Positions 51,726-62,272 of a stretch of 64,000 bases of DNA are shown here, one piece after another. Numbering within the stretch: position 1 is the stretch's first letter; every line of letters begins with the position of its first letter. Origin of the DNA: a virus. The stretch lies in IMG/VR virus record IMGVR_UViG_3300031578_000004, positions 62,001-126,000 of that record; one strand, written 5' to 3'. The position numbers were made by a program, and so were the translations under genes. The notes below the pieces were generated by a model. The model was given only the letters and a program-made list of their open reading frames with translations, was not told the origin of the DNA and did not search any database.

Positions 51726-54700
51726 ATGGCTTTAGGTATTAAAATGCAACTGATAAATAAACAAGAATTAGAAAAAGAATATTCTAGTTATCTTGATAGT
51801 TTATCTAAAAAATATAATCTTAATGTAAAAATCAATTCTACAATTAATGAACAAATGAAACAAACAGAACAAATTACAAAGAATACTACACAAGCACAAA
51901 ATACTCAAAATAAATCCTTACAAGAACTGATACAATTAAGAAAAACATTACAAATAGATGCTCAACAATTTACTCAACTTGCTTCAAAATATAGGCAAGA
52001 AGAAGAATTTGTAAATTTAACTAAAAAAGAACAAGTTCAATTAGTAAGTATGCTAACTAAAGCTGAAAAAGAACATTCTGCGGTTTTAAATAGTAGAACT
52101 AATACTTTGAAAACCATGAATAATCAAGAAGAACAATTAGCAAAATTAATGGCTAAAGGAAGAGAGGCATCTCAATTAAAATCCAAAACAAATGACAGAA
52201 GTGCAGAATTGTTACAAACCAAAGCAATTAATCAATCTTTAGAAAAAACAAAACAATTAGAAATAGATATAGCATTATATAAACAAAAAATGCTTGGTGG
52301 AAATGGTTTTTCAGGAGAATTGGATATATTTGCAGGAAAACAAAAGGGTAGATATGATACAGATGCATTAGCTAAAATTAAAACAGATATACAAGGTTTA
52401 AATACAGCTACTCCTGAATTAAATTCTAAAATAAAACAAACTGGTATAGAATTTTCTTCATTAAAACAACAAGCAGGTCAATCAGGTAGTGTAATGGCTA
52501 ATGCATTAGAAAATGCAGGTAAATTCTTACGTTTTTATTTAGTAGGAGGATTATTAGTTGGTGCAGTAAATGTATTAAAAGGAAGTTTAACTACCATAAG
52601 AGAAATGGATACGGCATTAACAAATTTAAAAAAAGTTTCAGATGAACTAGGTAAGAGTGTGGGAATTACTCAGTTTTTAACTGATGTAAATAATTTAGCT
52701 ATTGAAGTAGGACATAGTACAAAAGCAGCGATAGAAGCAATTACTGATTTTAAAAAATTAGGTTATTCTTTATTGGATTCTCAAGAATTAGCAAAAAATG
52801 CTTTAATATATAGTAATGTTGGGGATTTACCTATTGAAGATTCAACAAAATCTTTAATTTCTACTATGCAAGGTTTTAAAATAGAAGCAAAAGATACTAT
52901 GGAAATAATTGACAAATTTAATAATATTGGAAATAAATTTGCAGTTACATCCGAAGGAATAGGAAATGCATTACAAAAAAGTGCAGCTTCTTTACAAATT
53001 TCAGGAAATACTTTAGATGAATCAATTGCATTAATAGCTAGTGCTAATCGTTCTGTTCAAGACCCTGAGAAAATAGGAAATTCCCTAAAAACTGTTTCTA
53101 TGCGATTAAGAGGGATATCTGAAGAAACAGGAGAAGCTATTCCTAAATTAGATAGATTTGTAAAATCTTTAACAGGTGTTGATATTATGAAAGATAAAAA
53201 TACTTTCAAATCAACATATGAAATATTATTGCAGATTGGACAAGAATTTGACAATCTTACAGATAAAAGTAAAGCTAATTTAGTTGAAAAATTATTTGGA
53301 TTAAGACAAGGAAACGTTGGTACGGCTATACTTACCAATACTAAAGATTTAATTAATGTCTTAGAAGAATCTTCTAATTCCGCAGGTTCGGCTTTACAAG
53401 AACAAGAGGCTTTTATGACATCTTTAGATGCAAAAACAAATAGATTTAGCGAAACAGTTGTAAAATTTTGGAACAATTTAATTAGTACCGATTTAGTTAA
53501 ATGGTTTGTTGATTTAGGTACAGGTATTATTAATGTTGCCGATAATGGTTTTGTAAGATTTATAGCTTCTATAATCCTTACAACAGTTGCTATTGCAGGA
53601 TTAACAGTAGGATTAGGTGTAATGAAAGCAGGATTTTTAAAGACAGCAATGGGAATAGCCGTATTAAAAATGGCTGAAGATGGTTTAATAGTAACAACAC
53701 AAAAATTAACGGCAACATTACTGGCTTCTCCCTTATTTTGGTTAGCAGCAGGAGTTACTACTATTTATGCAGTAGTAAAAGCTGTGGATTTTTTTACTGT
53801 ATCAATTGAAGAACAACAAACAAAAGTAGCAGATTTAACATCAAAATATAATGCACTATTAGATAAAATAAAAGAACTTAAACAGGTAAAGTCTCTAACT
53901 GAAGACCAAAAACAATATATAGATATTTTAGATAGAGAATTATTAATTCAAGAAAAAATACTTGCAATAGAAAAAGAACGTTTGATTTTAAAGGAAATTT
54001 TTGGAAAAGGTGTTTTAGGTAAGGGAATAGCAGGAGATATAGCAAAAGAAGCAATTCAAGCAACGGACTTAGCTGAAACTATAAAAGAAATACAAGATAG
54101 AATTTCTGAAACACCCAAGGGAACAGATACAAGTGCATGGACTAAAGTATTACAGGGTTTAAGAGAAGATGCACTAGCATTAGAAGATACCTTAACTCAA
54201 CAAAAGAAAATAATTAAAGATGATATTGATTCTTATAAGATAATAGGGGAAGTGGCACCTCAAGCTTTAAAAGACCAATTAGTTGCTATTGATGATACTT
54301 TAGTTGGCTTACAACAGTTGAATAACTCTTTAAATGATATACCAACAAACGCCACAGAAGCAGGAGATGCCCTCGAATCAGCATTTGACTTCACTTCCGC
54401 AGAAGAATCTATAAAAACATTACAAAAAGTTAAAGAAGAGACAAAAGATTTAACTGATGCAATGGCTGAATATAATGATGCTGGAAAATTTAATAATAAA
54501 ACTTTACTAGAATTAGTTGCAAAATATCCAGACCTTATAAAGTACCTCGGAAATGAGAAAGAATTATACGAACAAATATCAAAGAAAGTCAATCAAAAAA
54601 CCACAGATGTACAAACAGCATATAACACAGAATTAACAGCATTAGAAACTAGTATAAATCAGAAAGCTAAAGGTTATGTCACAGACCTTAAAAATTGGCA

Positions 54701-57263
54701 TAGCATAGAAGAAGCTAAATTAGCAATCAGTAAAGATATGCTTAACCAAGTAAATGATTTGTATAATAAAACATTAACAGCCACTGGTGACACAGGTACG
54801 GCAGAAATAAGTGCTATGAAATTTGCGAGGAGATTAAAGGAAAACTTAAATGCTGTATTGCCTGACATTGGTAAATATATAGATTTAAGTAATTTTAATA
54901 TTGGTAAATTACTAAAACCTGATAGTAAATCTTCTAAATCATCTTCAACTTCAGCAGAAAAAGAAATATCAGATACTATATTAAAAGCAGAAAGATATTC
55001 AGAACTTAATACTCAAATTGAGATTACCAATAGTCTTTTAGAGAAAAACAAAGCAATTCAGGAAAATCTATCTGGTGATGCATTAATTTCATCTTTAAGA
55101 GAAGAGCAAGAATTATACGAGCAAAAACAAAAGAATCTATCAGCTATAAATGACGAAAGAAGAAAAGAACGTGCTGAATTAACTTCTTATTTAAAAACTC
55201 AAGGAGCAGTATTTAAAGGAGAAGGAGATTTATTACAAGTTAAAAATGCCCAAGTTATTCTTCAAAATAAATTAGACGAAGTTAATGCACATAGGTCAGA
55301 TAAAGATAAAACTTTATATAATCAATTAAAATCTCAATATGATAATTTAAATGACTCATTAAAAAGATTTATTGATTTACAGACTAAAGATATTCCAAAT
55401 GCTTCTGCTGAATGGTGGAAATTAGAAGGTGCAATAAAAGATAATACATCTACAATTGAAGATAATATTAAGGCTCAACTAAAAACACAAATAGAAACTC
55501 AACAAAAAATAGATGAATTAGTTCTTAAAGATAAACATGACCGTGAACAAACCGCATTTGACACACAAAAGAAAATTGATGACGAGGCTTTTTCGGTTAA
55601 ACAACAAGGCGAAAAAGATAATTTTGAAGCTATTAAGAAAATTAGAGACGATGCTTTTTCAGATCAATTGCAACAACAACAAGATGCATTTGATACACAA
55701 AAAGCAATTGAAGATAAAGCATTTGAAGATAGTCAACAAAGCCAAAAGACTAATCTTTCTGCACAAACTTATGGAGTTACAGAATCAGATTATAATATTT
55801 ATAAAGCAAATAAAATAACTCAATTAAATCAGGGTATAGCAGGTTTGCAAGGTGTAACAGGGGCAGATTCTGAAATTCAAGCAAAACAAACAGAAATAGA
55901 TAATTTAAATGCACAAAGTTTTTCTGATTTAACAGATTATCAACAACTTTATACTGACATTCATCAGGTTAGAATTGACGCTTTAGATGCGGAACTTACA
56001 GCCTTACAAGCTACAAATGAAGCACAAGCAGAAACAGAAACACGTTTAAAGAATCAAAATGATTTGATTGAAAAACAAACTGCTTTAAAAAATGCTTTAG
56101 ATAATAAAAATGTTCAACAATTAAAAAAGCAAAGTGATGGAAGTTGGCAATATGAATATGTTGCTGATGACGATGCAGTAAAATCTGCACAAAAAGCATT
56201 TGATGACCAAATTACATCTAATCAAGACTGGGAATCTCAAACCACATTAAAGCATAAAGAAGATTTATTAAATCAAAAAAAACAATATGAGCAAGATTTA
56301 ATAAATGCTAAAAATAATTTATCAGATACCTTGCAATTAAATTTAGATAAGTCTTTAGCAGCGGAAAAAATTATTTATGATAATGCTTATGCTTTAAGAC
56401 AAAAAGCATTAGACATTTCATTAAAAGTTCAACAAGATGCTTACGATTTAGCAGAAAGAAATATACAAAGAGGAATTGATAATGCATTAAAAGCAGAACA
56501 ACTTGCTTACGATACAGCGGAAGCTATTAAACAAACTACTTTAACTAACGCACAAAATGTAGAGAATCTTAATTTAACTACTCATTATGCAGATATGAAT
56601 ACTTTAGTTGACATAGGTTTAAAAGAATTAGAAAAGACATATGGTAATGATTGGGATAAAATAAATGAAACTATAAAATCTAAACTAGATATTGCAAAAG
56701 AATTGTATGCGGAATTAGCACTAATACAAGCTGAAACAGGAAGTTTAGAAAGTGCAGATATTAATAATGGTGGAAACTCCCCTACTAATGTAAAAACCCC
56801 TCAACAATTGTATGCAGAAGCTAGAGCGAATGGCGATTGGCAAGGCATGGAAGATGCTAATAAATCTGCAAACAATGGTAAAATAACAGCTTCAGTAGAT
56901 ATAGAATATATAAAGAAAAAATATGGTCATGTAACTGGTGGAGAGGTTAGTGGAACAGGTTTTCAATGGCTTGATGGTAGTTTGCAAAAACCAGAAAGAG
57001 TTTTATCAGCAGAACAAACATTATCATTTAATAAACTAGTTGCAAATTTACCTAATCTTATGAATCTTATAAAATTACCTAGTTTACTTGATTTTAGTAG
57101 TTTTAAATTAGGTAATAATTCTAAAACAGAACAGATATTTAATATTGATAAATTAGAATTTCCAAATGTAACAAATCACACAGAAATTGTACAGGCATTG
57201 GATACTATTAGTTTAAGAGCTAAACAATATTCAACAACTAAAACATATGGACTAAATCAGTAA
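51726..57263 (+). CDS. Tail tape measure protein
   Basis: 1845 residues. Long N-terminal coiled coil (Gln/Lys-rich), a TP901-type tape-measure core at about 260-540 (YSNVGDLPIEDSTKSLISTM, FAVTSEGIGNALQKSAASLQ, RSVQDPEKIGNSLKTVSMRL), hydrophobic segments near 620-690, then coiled coils with repeated AFDTQK-x-I-x-D-x-AF units around 1275-1345. The C-terminal 80 residues include YGHVTGGEVSGTGFQWLDGS. At about 0.15 nm per residue the tail would be near 275 nm. Sets tail length and aids DNA entry. AGCGAGGTGTAAAC before the ATG. Confidence 0.93.
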   Translation: MALGIKMQLINKQELEKEYSSYLDSLSKKYNLNVKINSTINEQMKQTEQITKNTTQAQNTQNKSLQELIQLRKTLQIDAQQFTQLASKYRQEEEFVNLTKKEQVQLVSMLTKAEKEHSAVLNSRTNTLKTMNNQEEQLAKLMAKGREASQLKSKTNDRSAELLQTKAINQSLEKTKQLEIDIALYKQKMLGGNGFSGELDIFAGKQKGRYDTDALAKIKTDIQGLNTATPELNSKIKQTGIEFSSLKQQAGQSGSVMANALENAGKFLRFYLVGGLLVGAVNVLKGSLTTIREMDTALTNLKKVSDELGKSVGITQFLTDVNNLAIEVGHSTKAAIEAITDFKKLGYSLLDSQELAKNALIYSNVGDLPIEDSTKSLISTMQGFKIEAKDTMEIIDKFNNIGNKFAVTSEGIGNALQKSAASLQISGNTLDESIALIASANRSVQDPEKIGNSLKTVSMRLRGISEETGEAIPKLDRFVKSLTGVDIMKDKNTFKSTYEILLQIGQEFDNLTDKSKANLVEKLFGLRQGNVGTAILTNTKDLINVLEESSNSAGSALQEQEAFMTSLDAKTNRFSETVVKFWNNLISTDLVKWFVDLGTGIINVADNGFVRFIASIILTTVAIAGLTVGLGVMKAGFLKTAMGIAVLKMAEDGLIVTTQKLTATLLASPLFWLAAGVTTIYAVVKAVDFFTVSIEEQQTKVADLTSKYNALLDKIKELKQVKSLTEDQKQYIDILDRELLIQEKILAIEKERLILKEIFGKGVLGKGIAGDIAKEAIQATDLAETIKEIQDRISETPKGTDTSAWTKVLQGLREDALALEDTLTQQKKIIKDDIDSYKIIGEVAPQALKDQLVAIDDTLVGLQQLNNSLNDIPTNATEAGDALESAFDFTSAEESIKTLQKVKEETKDLTDAMAEYNDAGKFNNKTLLELVAKYPDLIKYLGNEKELYEQISKKVNQKTTDVQTAYNTELTALETSINQKAKGYVTDLKNWHSIEEAKLAISKDMLNQVNDLYNKTLTATGDTGTAEISAMKFARRLKENLNAVLPDIGKYIDLSNFNIGKLLKPDSKSSKSSSTSAEKEISDTILKAERYSELNTQIEITNSLLEKNKAIQENLSGDALISSLREEQELYEQKQKNLSAINDERRKERAELTSYLKTQGAVFKGEGDLLQVKNAQVILQNKLDEVNAHRSDKDKTLYNQLKSQYDNLNDSLKRFIDLQTKDIPNASAEWWKLEGAIKDNTSTIEDNIKAQLKTQIETQQKIDELVLKDKHDREQTAFDTQKKIDDEAFSVKQQGEKDNFEAIKKIRDDAFSDQLQQQQDAFDTQKAIEDKAFEDSQQSQKTNLSAQTYGVTESDYNIYKANKITQLNQGIAGLQGVTGADSEIQAKQTEIDNLNAQSFSDLTDYQQLYTDIHQVRIDALDAELTALQATNEAQAETETRLKNQNDLIEKQTALKNALDNKNVQQLKKQSDGSWQYEYVADDDAVKSAQKAFDDQITSNQDWESQTTLKHKEDLLNQKKQYEQDLINAKNNLSDTLQLNLDKSLAAEKIIYDNAYALRQKALDISLKVQQDAYDLAERNIQRGIDNALKAEQLAYDTAEAIKQTTLTNAQNVENLNLTTHYADMNTLVDIGLKELEKTYGNDWDKINETIKSKLDIAKELYAELALIQAETGSLESADINNGGNSPTNVKTPQQLYAEARANGDWQGMEDANKSANNGKITASVDIEYIKKKYGHVTGGEVSGTGFQWLDGSLQKPERVLSAEQTLSFNKLVANLPNLMNLIKLPSLLDFSSFKLGNNSKTEQIFNIDKLEFPNVTNHTEIVQALDTISLRAKQYSTTKTYGLNQ

Positions 57264-57295
57264 AATGGTTTAGTCCTTTAAAATGAGGTAATTAT

Positions 57296-57583
57296 ATGAA
57301 CGAAAATATTAATAAAAATAAGATTCAGCAGCAAGATGAGATATTGAAAGCAATAGAAATAATGATAACAGCATATAATAAAGATTCAAAATATGATAAA
57401 ACTCAATGGGGAACAATCACAACCATTAATGTTAATGGGACATATGCGGTGACTCATAACGGTGAAGTGTTTGATTTAACAGCAGTAAGCGGATTAACTC
57501 TTGCTATAAATGACGTTGTGCTAGTATTTATTCCTAATGGAAATTTTTCTCAAAGGTTTATTTTGTGTAAACGTCCATTTTAA
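57296..57583 (+). CDS. Small OB-like tail-tip protein (95 aa)
   Basis: ATGAGGTAATTAT before the ATG. After a helical start (QQQDEILKAIEIMITAYNKD), a small beta barrel: WGTITTINVNGTYAVTHNGE and TLAINDVVLVFIPNGNFSQR, resembling gp5-type OB folds of tail hubs. Position between tape measure and tail-tip genes supports that. Confidence 0.6.
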   Translation: MNENINKNKIQQQDEILKAIEIMITAYNKDSKYDKTQWGTITTINVNGTYAVTHNGEVFDLTAVSGLTLAINDVVLVFIPNGNFSQRFILCKRPF

Positions 57584-57618
57584 TACAATTAAACGGTAAA
57601 TAAAGGCGGTGATTAATT

Positions 57619-58662
57619 TTGCTAATAACACCACAGATTCCATCATTCCTACCCTTTGATGCAACAAAAGATTATGAATTAAACTTTAACATACCTTCAT
57701 ATTCAGACCAATGTGTCAAAAATCAAATTCAAATATTTAAACAATCAGATAGTACTTTAGTATATAACAGCATAACTACAAGTTTTCAACTTTTTTGCCC
57801 TATTCCTATGAATACTCTTATGAATGGTATAAATTATCAATGCCAAATTAGAACTTATAATATAAATAATGATATTTCTGATTGGTCTGTTATGACTTTC
57901 TTTTTGGTATTGTCTCCTGTGACATTGACATTATTTATTCCAAATATTATTTTAAGCCAAAGTTTAATTTTAAATGCCACTTATTCACAATTGGAATTTG
58001 AATCAATTTTAAGTTCTAAATTTATATTATATGATAGTCAAAAAAATCAAATATCAATTTCTGAAGAAATATTTGGACTTCCAATACAATATCAATTTGA
58101 TTTATTAGAAAATAATACTAACTATTTTGTAACTTGTGAATCAATCTCTCAAAATGGATTATTAGGAGATACGGGATATATTGGGTTTATGACACAGTTC
58201 CAAACTCCTAGAATAAATAATGTACTACAGTTAACTAATCAACACCAAGATGCTGCCGTGCTTGCCTCTTGTGAAATAGTTAGAGTATTGGGGCATGGAG
58301 TAGGCAGTTACTTTTATGAAGATAGTGAATGGATAAATTTAACTGTAGCTGATTCAATGGTGTATTTTGATGATGCTAATGGTTTTAAAATGGATAGTGA
58401 TTTTATCTTAAAAGTGTGGTGCAAAGGTGTCGTAGAAGACAAAGTAATTATATCTATATATGGATATAATTCTTTAGATAAAATAGAAGTACAATATTAC
58501 AATAATAGGTTTCATGCATTTAAAAAATCATGTGGCTTAGTTAATCATTATGCTAGTAATGAGTTGATAGTATTGCCAACAGACAATGTATTTATGTTTT
58601 TAAAACAAACCAATATAGGGATAGATGTTAAAACTGAGATAATAAGTGGTTTAGTATTATAA
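57619..58662 (+). CDS. Tail-tip or baseplate protein with FN3-like repeats (347 aa)
   Basis: TTG start after GGCGGTGATTAATT. Two fibronectin-III-like units (NYQCQIRTYNINNDISDWSV and NYFVTCESISQNGLLGDTGY), followed by a beta-sandwich resembling a concanavalin-type fold. Probably part of the tail tip or adsorption apparatus. Confidence 0.6.
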   Translation: MLITPQIPSFLPFDATKDYELNFNIPSYSDQCVKNQIQIFKQSDSTLVYNSITTSFQLFCPIPMNTLMNGINYQCQIRTYNINNDISDWSVMTFFLVLSPVTLTLFIPNIILSQSLILNATYSQLEFESILSSKFILYDSQKNQISISEEIFGLPIQYQFDLLENNTNYFVTCESISQNGLLGDTGYIGFMTQFQTPRINNVLQLTNQHQDAAVLASCEIVRVLGHGVGSYFYEDSEWINLTVADSMVYFDDANGFKMDSDFILKVWCKGVVEDKVIISIYGYNSLDKIEVQYYNNRFHAFKKSCGLVNHYASNELIVLPTDNVFMFLKQTNIGIDVKTEIISGLVL

Positions 58663-58691
58663 CGTGAAATTAAGAAGGGAGATGATAGCAT

Positions 58692-60407
58692 ATGGGTTAT
58701 AATAGGTCAAATTTTCCAAACCAATACGACCTCTTTCCAGAACTTTATGATGTTTCGCCATCAGATAGTCAAGATTTAGATATTTTATTTACTTTGCAAA
58801 AAATTATAAATAGAACCCCAACTGAAGAGATACAATACCAAAGTTTATTAACAACATATAATAATAAAATAATAAATGCTGAGAAATTAAATTATTTTCA
58901 AGATAGTGTAACAGCTACCCAGAAATTTTTTAAAGATTCTGTAGATAGTTATATTAATTATTCAGGAGTCTATAATATTAATGCTCAGTATGTAATTTAC
59001 AATACAGTAAAGTCAGCAACAGGAGATATATATTTAGCATTAAAAAATAATATTGGAATGCCATTGACTGATAGTATAGCATGGACAAGGATTTCATCAA
59101 AGGGAGATAAAGGAGATAAGGGAGATTCAATAAAAGGAGATGCGGGAATTGGATTAGCATTCGTTGGAGCATACGACCCATCAGCAACATATATGCTAAA
59201 CCAAGCTGTCGAATACAACGGTAGTTTATATGGTTGTATATCCGCAATACCTGTAACTGGAATATCTCCAAGTAATATAATTAATTGGAGTATGGTAGTT
59301 TCTAAAGGTAGCTCAACTTTCTTAGCCGTTTTGCGAAATTCAGTTACAGTAAATACGAATATATCTAGTTTACCTATAGGTATTGTAGGTTTCAATATGA
59401 ATACTGACCAAATTTTTGTATATAAAAACAAAGAGTATATTGAACAAAATCAAGAATATGTATTGAGTAGTAATGGAACGAACATTGAAAAAACAAGTGA
59501 CACTTGGAATGGATTAACTGTGCCAATTTATTTTAACTTTGTAGTATTTAAAAATATAGTGCAAGGAGTAACTTTAAGTGATGGAAGCTTAATTCAGATT
59601 AATAGTATTACATTAGATAAATTAAATGTGGGTATACAAAGTCAGATTAATAAAGTCGGCGATTCCTTTTTACAAACTACTGCTCAAAATTTGAGTGGAG
59701 GTCTAAACGAATTAAAAATAGTAGTTGATAGTAGTGCAATAGCCGTTGCTAAGAAAATTGAAAATAAAGGCAATACCCCTGCTATTCAATCTGGACTAGA
59801 TGCGTCAAAACCCAACCCTATTACAAATATCAATGAAATATATGTAGCTACAGATTCTAAGAAAATTTATAGAAGCAATGGTGTTGCTTATGATATGATA
59901 GGCGGTTCATCTACAGTTACAGATAATTTTGTGAGCAAAACTCAATTAGAAATTGATGCAAGCGATTTAAAATTTACAGGTACTAAAAAAGTAGATTTAT
60001 TATGTTGGGATGGACAATCCGTTTATAAAAGTACATTGACAACAGGGAGTATTGGTCTAACAAGTCTGACAATCAACAATTTAAGATTTGGTAATTATGT
60101 TCTAATGATTAGGTTTAAATCTGCTAATAATGCTTTAGCTACAAACGCAATTAACGCAAGTGTGTTGAAGAATATTAGTGGTGTATTTACAAGTATTTTA
60201 AATGCAAGTAGAAATATAAAAGCAAATGAATTTACTAATATAACAGACTACCAATGTTTTTATATTAATTTTAAATATTCAGGTATAAAAGCAACTAACA
60301 ACGAATTAAAAATTAATATAGATTTATTAATACAAACTGTAGCTTATGAAGTAAGTTTAGATTGTATTCAAATTATGCCTGTTGGAATGGGTGTATTTAC
60401 TTTTTAA
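58692..60407 (+). CDS. Tail fibre with collagen-like and carbohydrate-binding modules
   Basis: 571 residues; AAGGGAGATGATAGCAT before the ATG. N-terminus GYNRSNFPNQYDLFPELYDV, then a helical stalk, a short collagen-like GDKGDKGDSIKGDAG, and a carbohydrate-binding-like module (GAYDPSATYMLNQAVEYNGS). A beta receptor-binding end follows. The start R-x-NFP resembles that of the next protein ([10 protein letters not shown]), so they may attach to the same partner. Confidence 0.75.
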   Translation: MGYNRSNFPNQYDLFPELYDVSPSDSQDLDILFTLQKIINRTPTEEIQYQSLLTTYNNKIINAEKLNYFQDSVTATQKFFKDSVDSYINYSGVYNINAQYVIYNTVKSATGDIYLALKNNIGMPLTDSIAWTRISSKGDKGDKGDSIKGDAGIGLAFVGAYDPSATYMLNQAVEYNGSLYGCISAIPVTGISPSNIINWSMVVSKGSSTFLAVLRNSVTVNTNISSLPIGIVGFNMNTDQIFVYKNKEYIEQNQEYVLSSNGTNIEKTSDTWNGLTVPIYFNFVVFKNIVQGVTLSDGSLIQINSITLDKLNVGIQSQINKVGDSFLQTTAQNLSGGLNELKIVVDSSAIAVAKKIENKGNTPAIQSGLDASKPNPITNINEIYVATDSKKIYRSNGVAYDMIGGSSTVTDNFVSKTQLEIDASDLKFTGTKKVDLLCWDGQSVYKSTLTTGSIGLTSLTINNLRFGNYVLMIRFKSANNALATNAINASVLKNISGVFTSILNASRNIKANEFTNITDYQCFYINFKYSGIKATNNELKINIDLLIQTVAYEVSLDCIQIMPVGMGVFTF

Positions 60408-60440
60408 TTTATAAATATTATAACAAAAGGGTGTGATTTA

Positions 60441-61340
60441 ATGTCATTAAAAAGAGATAATTTCCCTTCTTCTACAGATTTTAGAAATTTAAAATCAAGA
60501 GTAAAAGCAGAAATGCTAAGAAGAAGTGGATATGGAACTTTAGTTGCATTCGGCGGAGCAACTTATGATTATACAGTAGTGCCTAAAGTTGATGACCTAC
60601 CTAAGATTGAACATTATTCTAAAATTAGAGATGTAATGACAAATATAAATATAGCTTCTGTCGGTATGACTGTTAAAAAAGCTGATGATTTAGTAGCTGA
60701 AATGGTAGTATTAGAGGCTAATATGACAGTATTTGAAGCAAAGCCAAGAGGTGAGAGAAGTACTAGTGATTGTAGTTCTTTATGTACGGGTACTTGTATA
60801 TCAGCTTGTACTACTACATGTACGGGAACTTGTTCAGGATATTGTACTGGTTGCACGGGAACTTGTTCAGGAGGTTGTACTAGTTGTACGGGAACTTGTT
60901 CAGGAGGTTGTACTAGTTGCACAAGCTGTACTGGTTGCACGGGAACTTGTTCAGGAAGCTGTAGTGGTTGCACGGGCTGTACTAGTTGCACGGGAACTTG
61001 TTTAGGATATTGTACTAGTTGCACAAACTGTACTGGTTGTACGGGAACTTGTTCAGGAGGTTGTAGTGGTTGCACGGGCTGTACTAGTTGCACAAACTGT
61101 ACTGGTTGCACGGGAACTTGTTCAGGAGGTTGTAATGCCTGTCCTAGTGGTTGTGGAAGCTCTTGTTTTGGGGGTTGTTCCACTGGTTGTGGGGACTGTA
61201 CTGGTACTTGTGTTGGTTGTACTGGTGGTTGTACTGGTGGTTGTTGGAATGGGTGTGACGGGAGTTGTGGTACAGGATGTTCTATATGTACTAGTTGCAC
61301 AGGTTGTTCTGGTGCTTGTGGTTTAAGTTGTACTTGTTAA
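60441..61340 (+). CDS. Giant Cys-repeat protein, putative radical-SAM-modified substrate
   Basis: 299 residues. Residues 1-110 form a soluble leader-like domain ([40 protein letters not shown]). From about 112 onward there are about 54 Cys in some 185 residues, spaced C-x2-C or C-x3-C with Thr, Ser, Gly or Asn between ([17 protein letters not shown] type). Tandem DNA repeats of about 27 bases underlie this. The part is free of charged residues except three Asp. Such arrays suit thioether cross-links by SPASM radical SAM enzymes, one of which is encoded three genes downstream. A disulfide-bonded beta-solenoid fibre tip is the alternative. AAAAGGGTGTGATTTA before the ATG. Confidence 0.8.
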   Translation: MSLKRDNFPSSTDFRNLKSRVKAEMLRRSGYGTLVAFGGATYDYTVVPKVDDLPKIEHYSKIRDVMTNINIASVGMTVKKADDLVAEMVVLEANMTVFEAKPRGERSTSDCSSLCTGTCISACTTTCTGTCSGYCTGCTGTCSGGCTSCTGTCSGGCTSCTSCTGCTGTCSGSCSGCTGCTSCTGTCLGYCTSCTNCTGCTGTCSGGCSGCTGCTSCTNCTGCTGTCSGGCNACPSGCGSSCFGGCSTGCGDCTGTCVGCTGGCTGGCWNGCDGSCGTGCSICTSCTGCSGACGLSCTC

Positions 61341-61358
61341 AAAAAAGGGAGGGTTATT

Positions 61359-61931
61359 ATGAGAATATTAAATGATGTGGAGTTAACATTACTTAGAGGT
61401 GAGATGTACGCTTCGATAGCTAAAAATGGTATTGTAACTGTAGAGTTGGTTAAGGATTATAGAGATTCTATTCTAGATATTTCAGAATATAATAAAAAAC
61501 CAAGTATGATAGTAAGAAATATTTTAAATGCTTTAAGTTGGAATATATCAAATTATTCTAATGACTTAGAAGTGGTTTCCGATAATTATAGAGCATTATT
61601 ACAAATGGTAAATGATAATATAGAAGAGATAAATATAGATTTCTTTTATAATACGTATAAAATCTCCTGTGCTAAATATAATATAAATCTTATGAATAAA
61701 ATAAATCTTGTTACTAGAATAGAGATACTTGAATTATGTGATAGTATGATAATACCTATGGATTATATTAATGAGAGTGTAGATATGAAGAATTTACTAT
61801 TACGTTCTTACTTAGAAAAGTATGAAGTTTATAGTAGTAAAATACCAGCATTCTCAGATAAATTAAAAGAGTTGATAGTTATAAGAAATGATGTTGTTAA
61901 TGCTCAATATCAGTATGAATTATTTAATTAA
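61359..61931 (+). CDS. Helical protein of the Cys-repeat cassette (190 aa)
   Basis: Starts 18 bases after the Cys-repeat stop, with AAAGGGAGGGTTATT. All-helical (VELTLLRGEMYASIAKNGIV, LVTRIEILELCDSMIIPMDY); two lone cysteines, no catalytic motif or membrane segment. Placed between substrate and maturase, it may be a chaperone, recognition element or structural partner. Not recognised. Confidence 0.6.
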   Translation: MRILNDVELTLLRGEMYASIAKNGIVTVELVKDYRDSILDISEYNKKPSMIVRNILNALSWNISNYSNDLEVVSDNYRALLQMVNDNIEEINIDFFYNTYKISCAKYNINLMNKINLVTRIEILELCDSMIIPMDYINESVDMKNLLLRSYLEKYEVYSSKIPAFSDKLKELIVIRNDVVNAQYQYELFN

Positions 61932-61948
61932 AAGATAGGAGAAGGATT

Positions 61949-62272
61949 ATGGAAATTAAGAGAGTAATAATAGGCGAGGATATTTCTGATTATCTTCAAC
62001 GATTGAATTATGAATTGTTAGGCTACAGAAATCTTATAAGTAGCTTAGTGACTAATACAAATTCAGAATTAAAATATACAGATAATCATTATAGACAGCT
62101 AATGCAAGAATATAGGAAATTAAATATAGAGTATATGTTGTCTATGGATGAATTGAAACAAGAATATATTCCAGATGTTGAGATGAAAGAGAGCGTAGTA
62201 TCAATAAGCATAAACTTTGATAAATGTGAAGTTCTATTTTATACAGGTGGGGGTTGTTCTATACATGAATAA
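61949..62272 (+). CDS. Small protein of the Cys-repeat cassette (107 aa)
   Basis: ATAGGAGAAGGATT before the ATG. Helical first 75 residues (EDISDYLQRLNYELLGYRNL), then a short strand region ending FYTGGGCSIHE. Its last 8 bases overlap the maturase start (ATGAATAA). Possibly a peptide-recognition partner of the maturase; no domain is recognised. Confidence 0.6.
   Translation: MEIKRVIIGEDISDYLQRLNYELLGYRNLISSLVTNTNSELKYTDNHYRQLMQEYRKLNIEYMLSMDELKQEYIPDVEMKESVVSISINFDKCEVLFYTGGGCSIHE

Noticed and set aside
41347-57263. Contractile tail (myovirus)
   Set aside because: No sheath gene between tube and tape measure; gene order is that of a siphophage.
60820-61140. Repeats in the Cys gene as a possible CRISPR array
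   Set aside because: The repeats are in-frame coding, vary by codon, and have no unique spacers; no cas genes are nearby.
60614-61300. Minus-strand 228-aa Pro/Gln/Val-rich ORF and plus-strand Val-rich ORFs (60733-61005, 61066-61326)
   Set aside because: They are other-frame readings of the Cys-repeat DNA; no ribosome-binding site, and the Cys frame has leader, operon context and a maturase.
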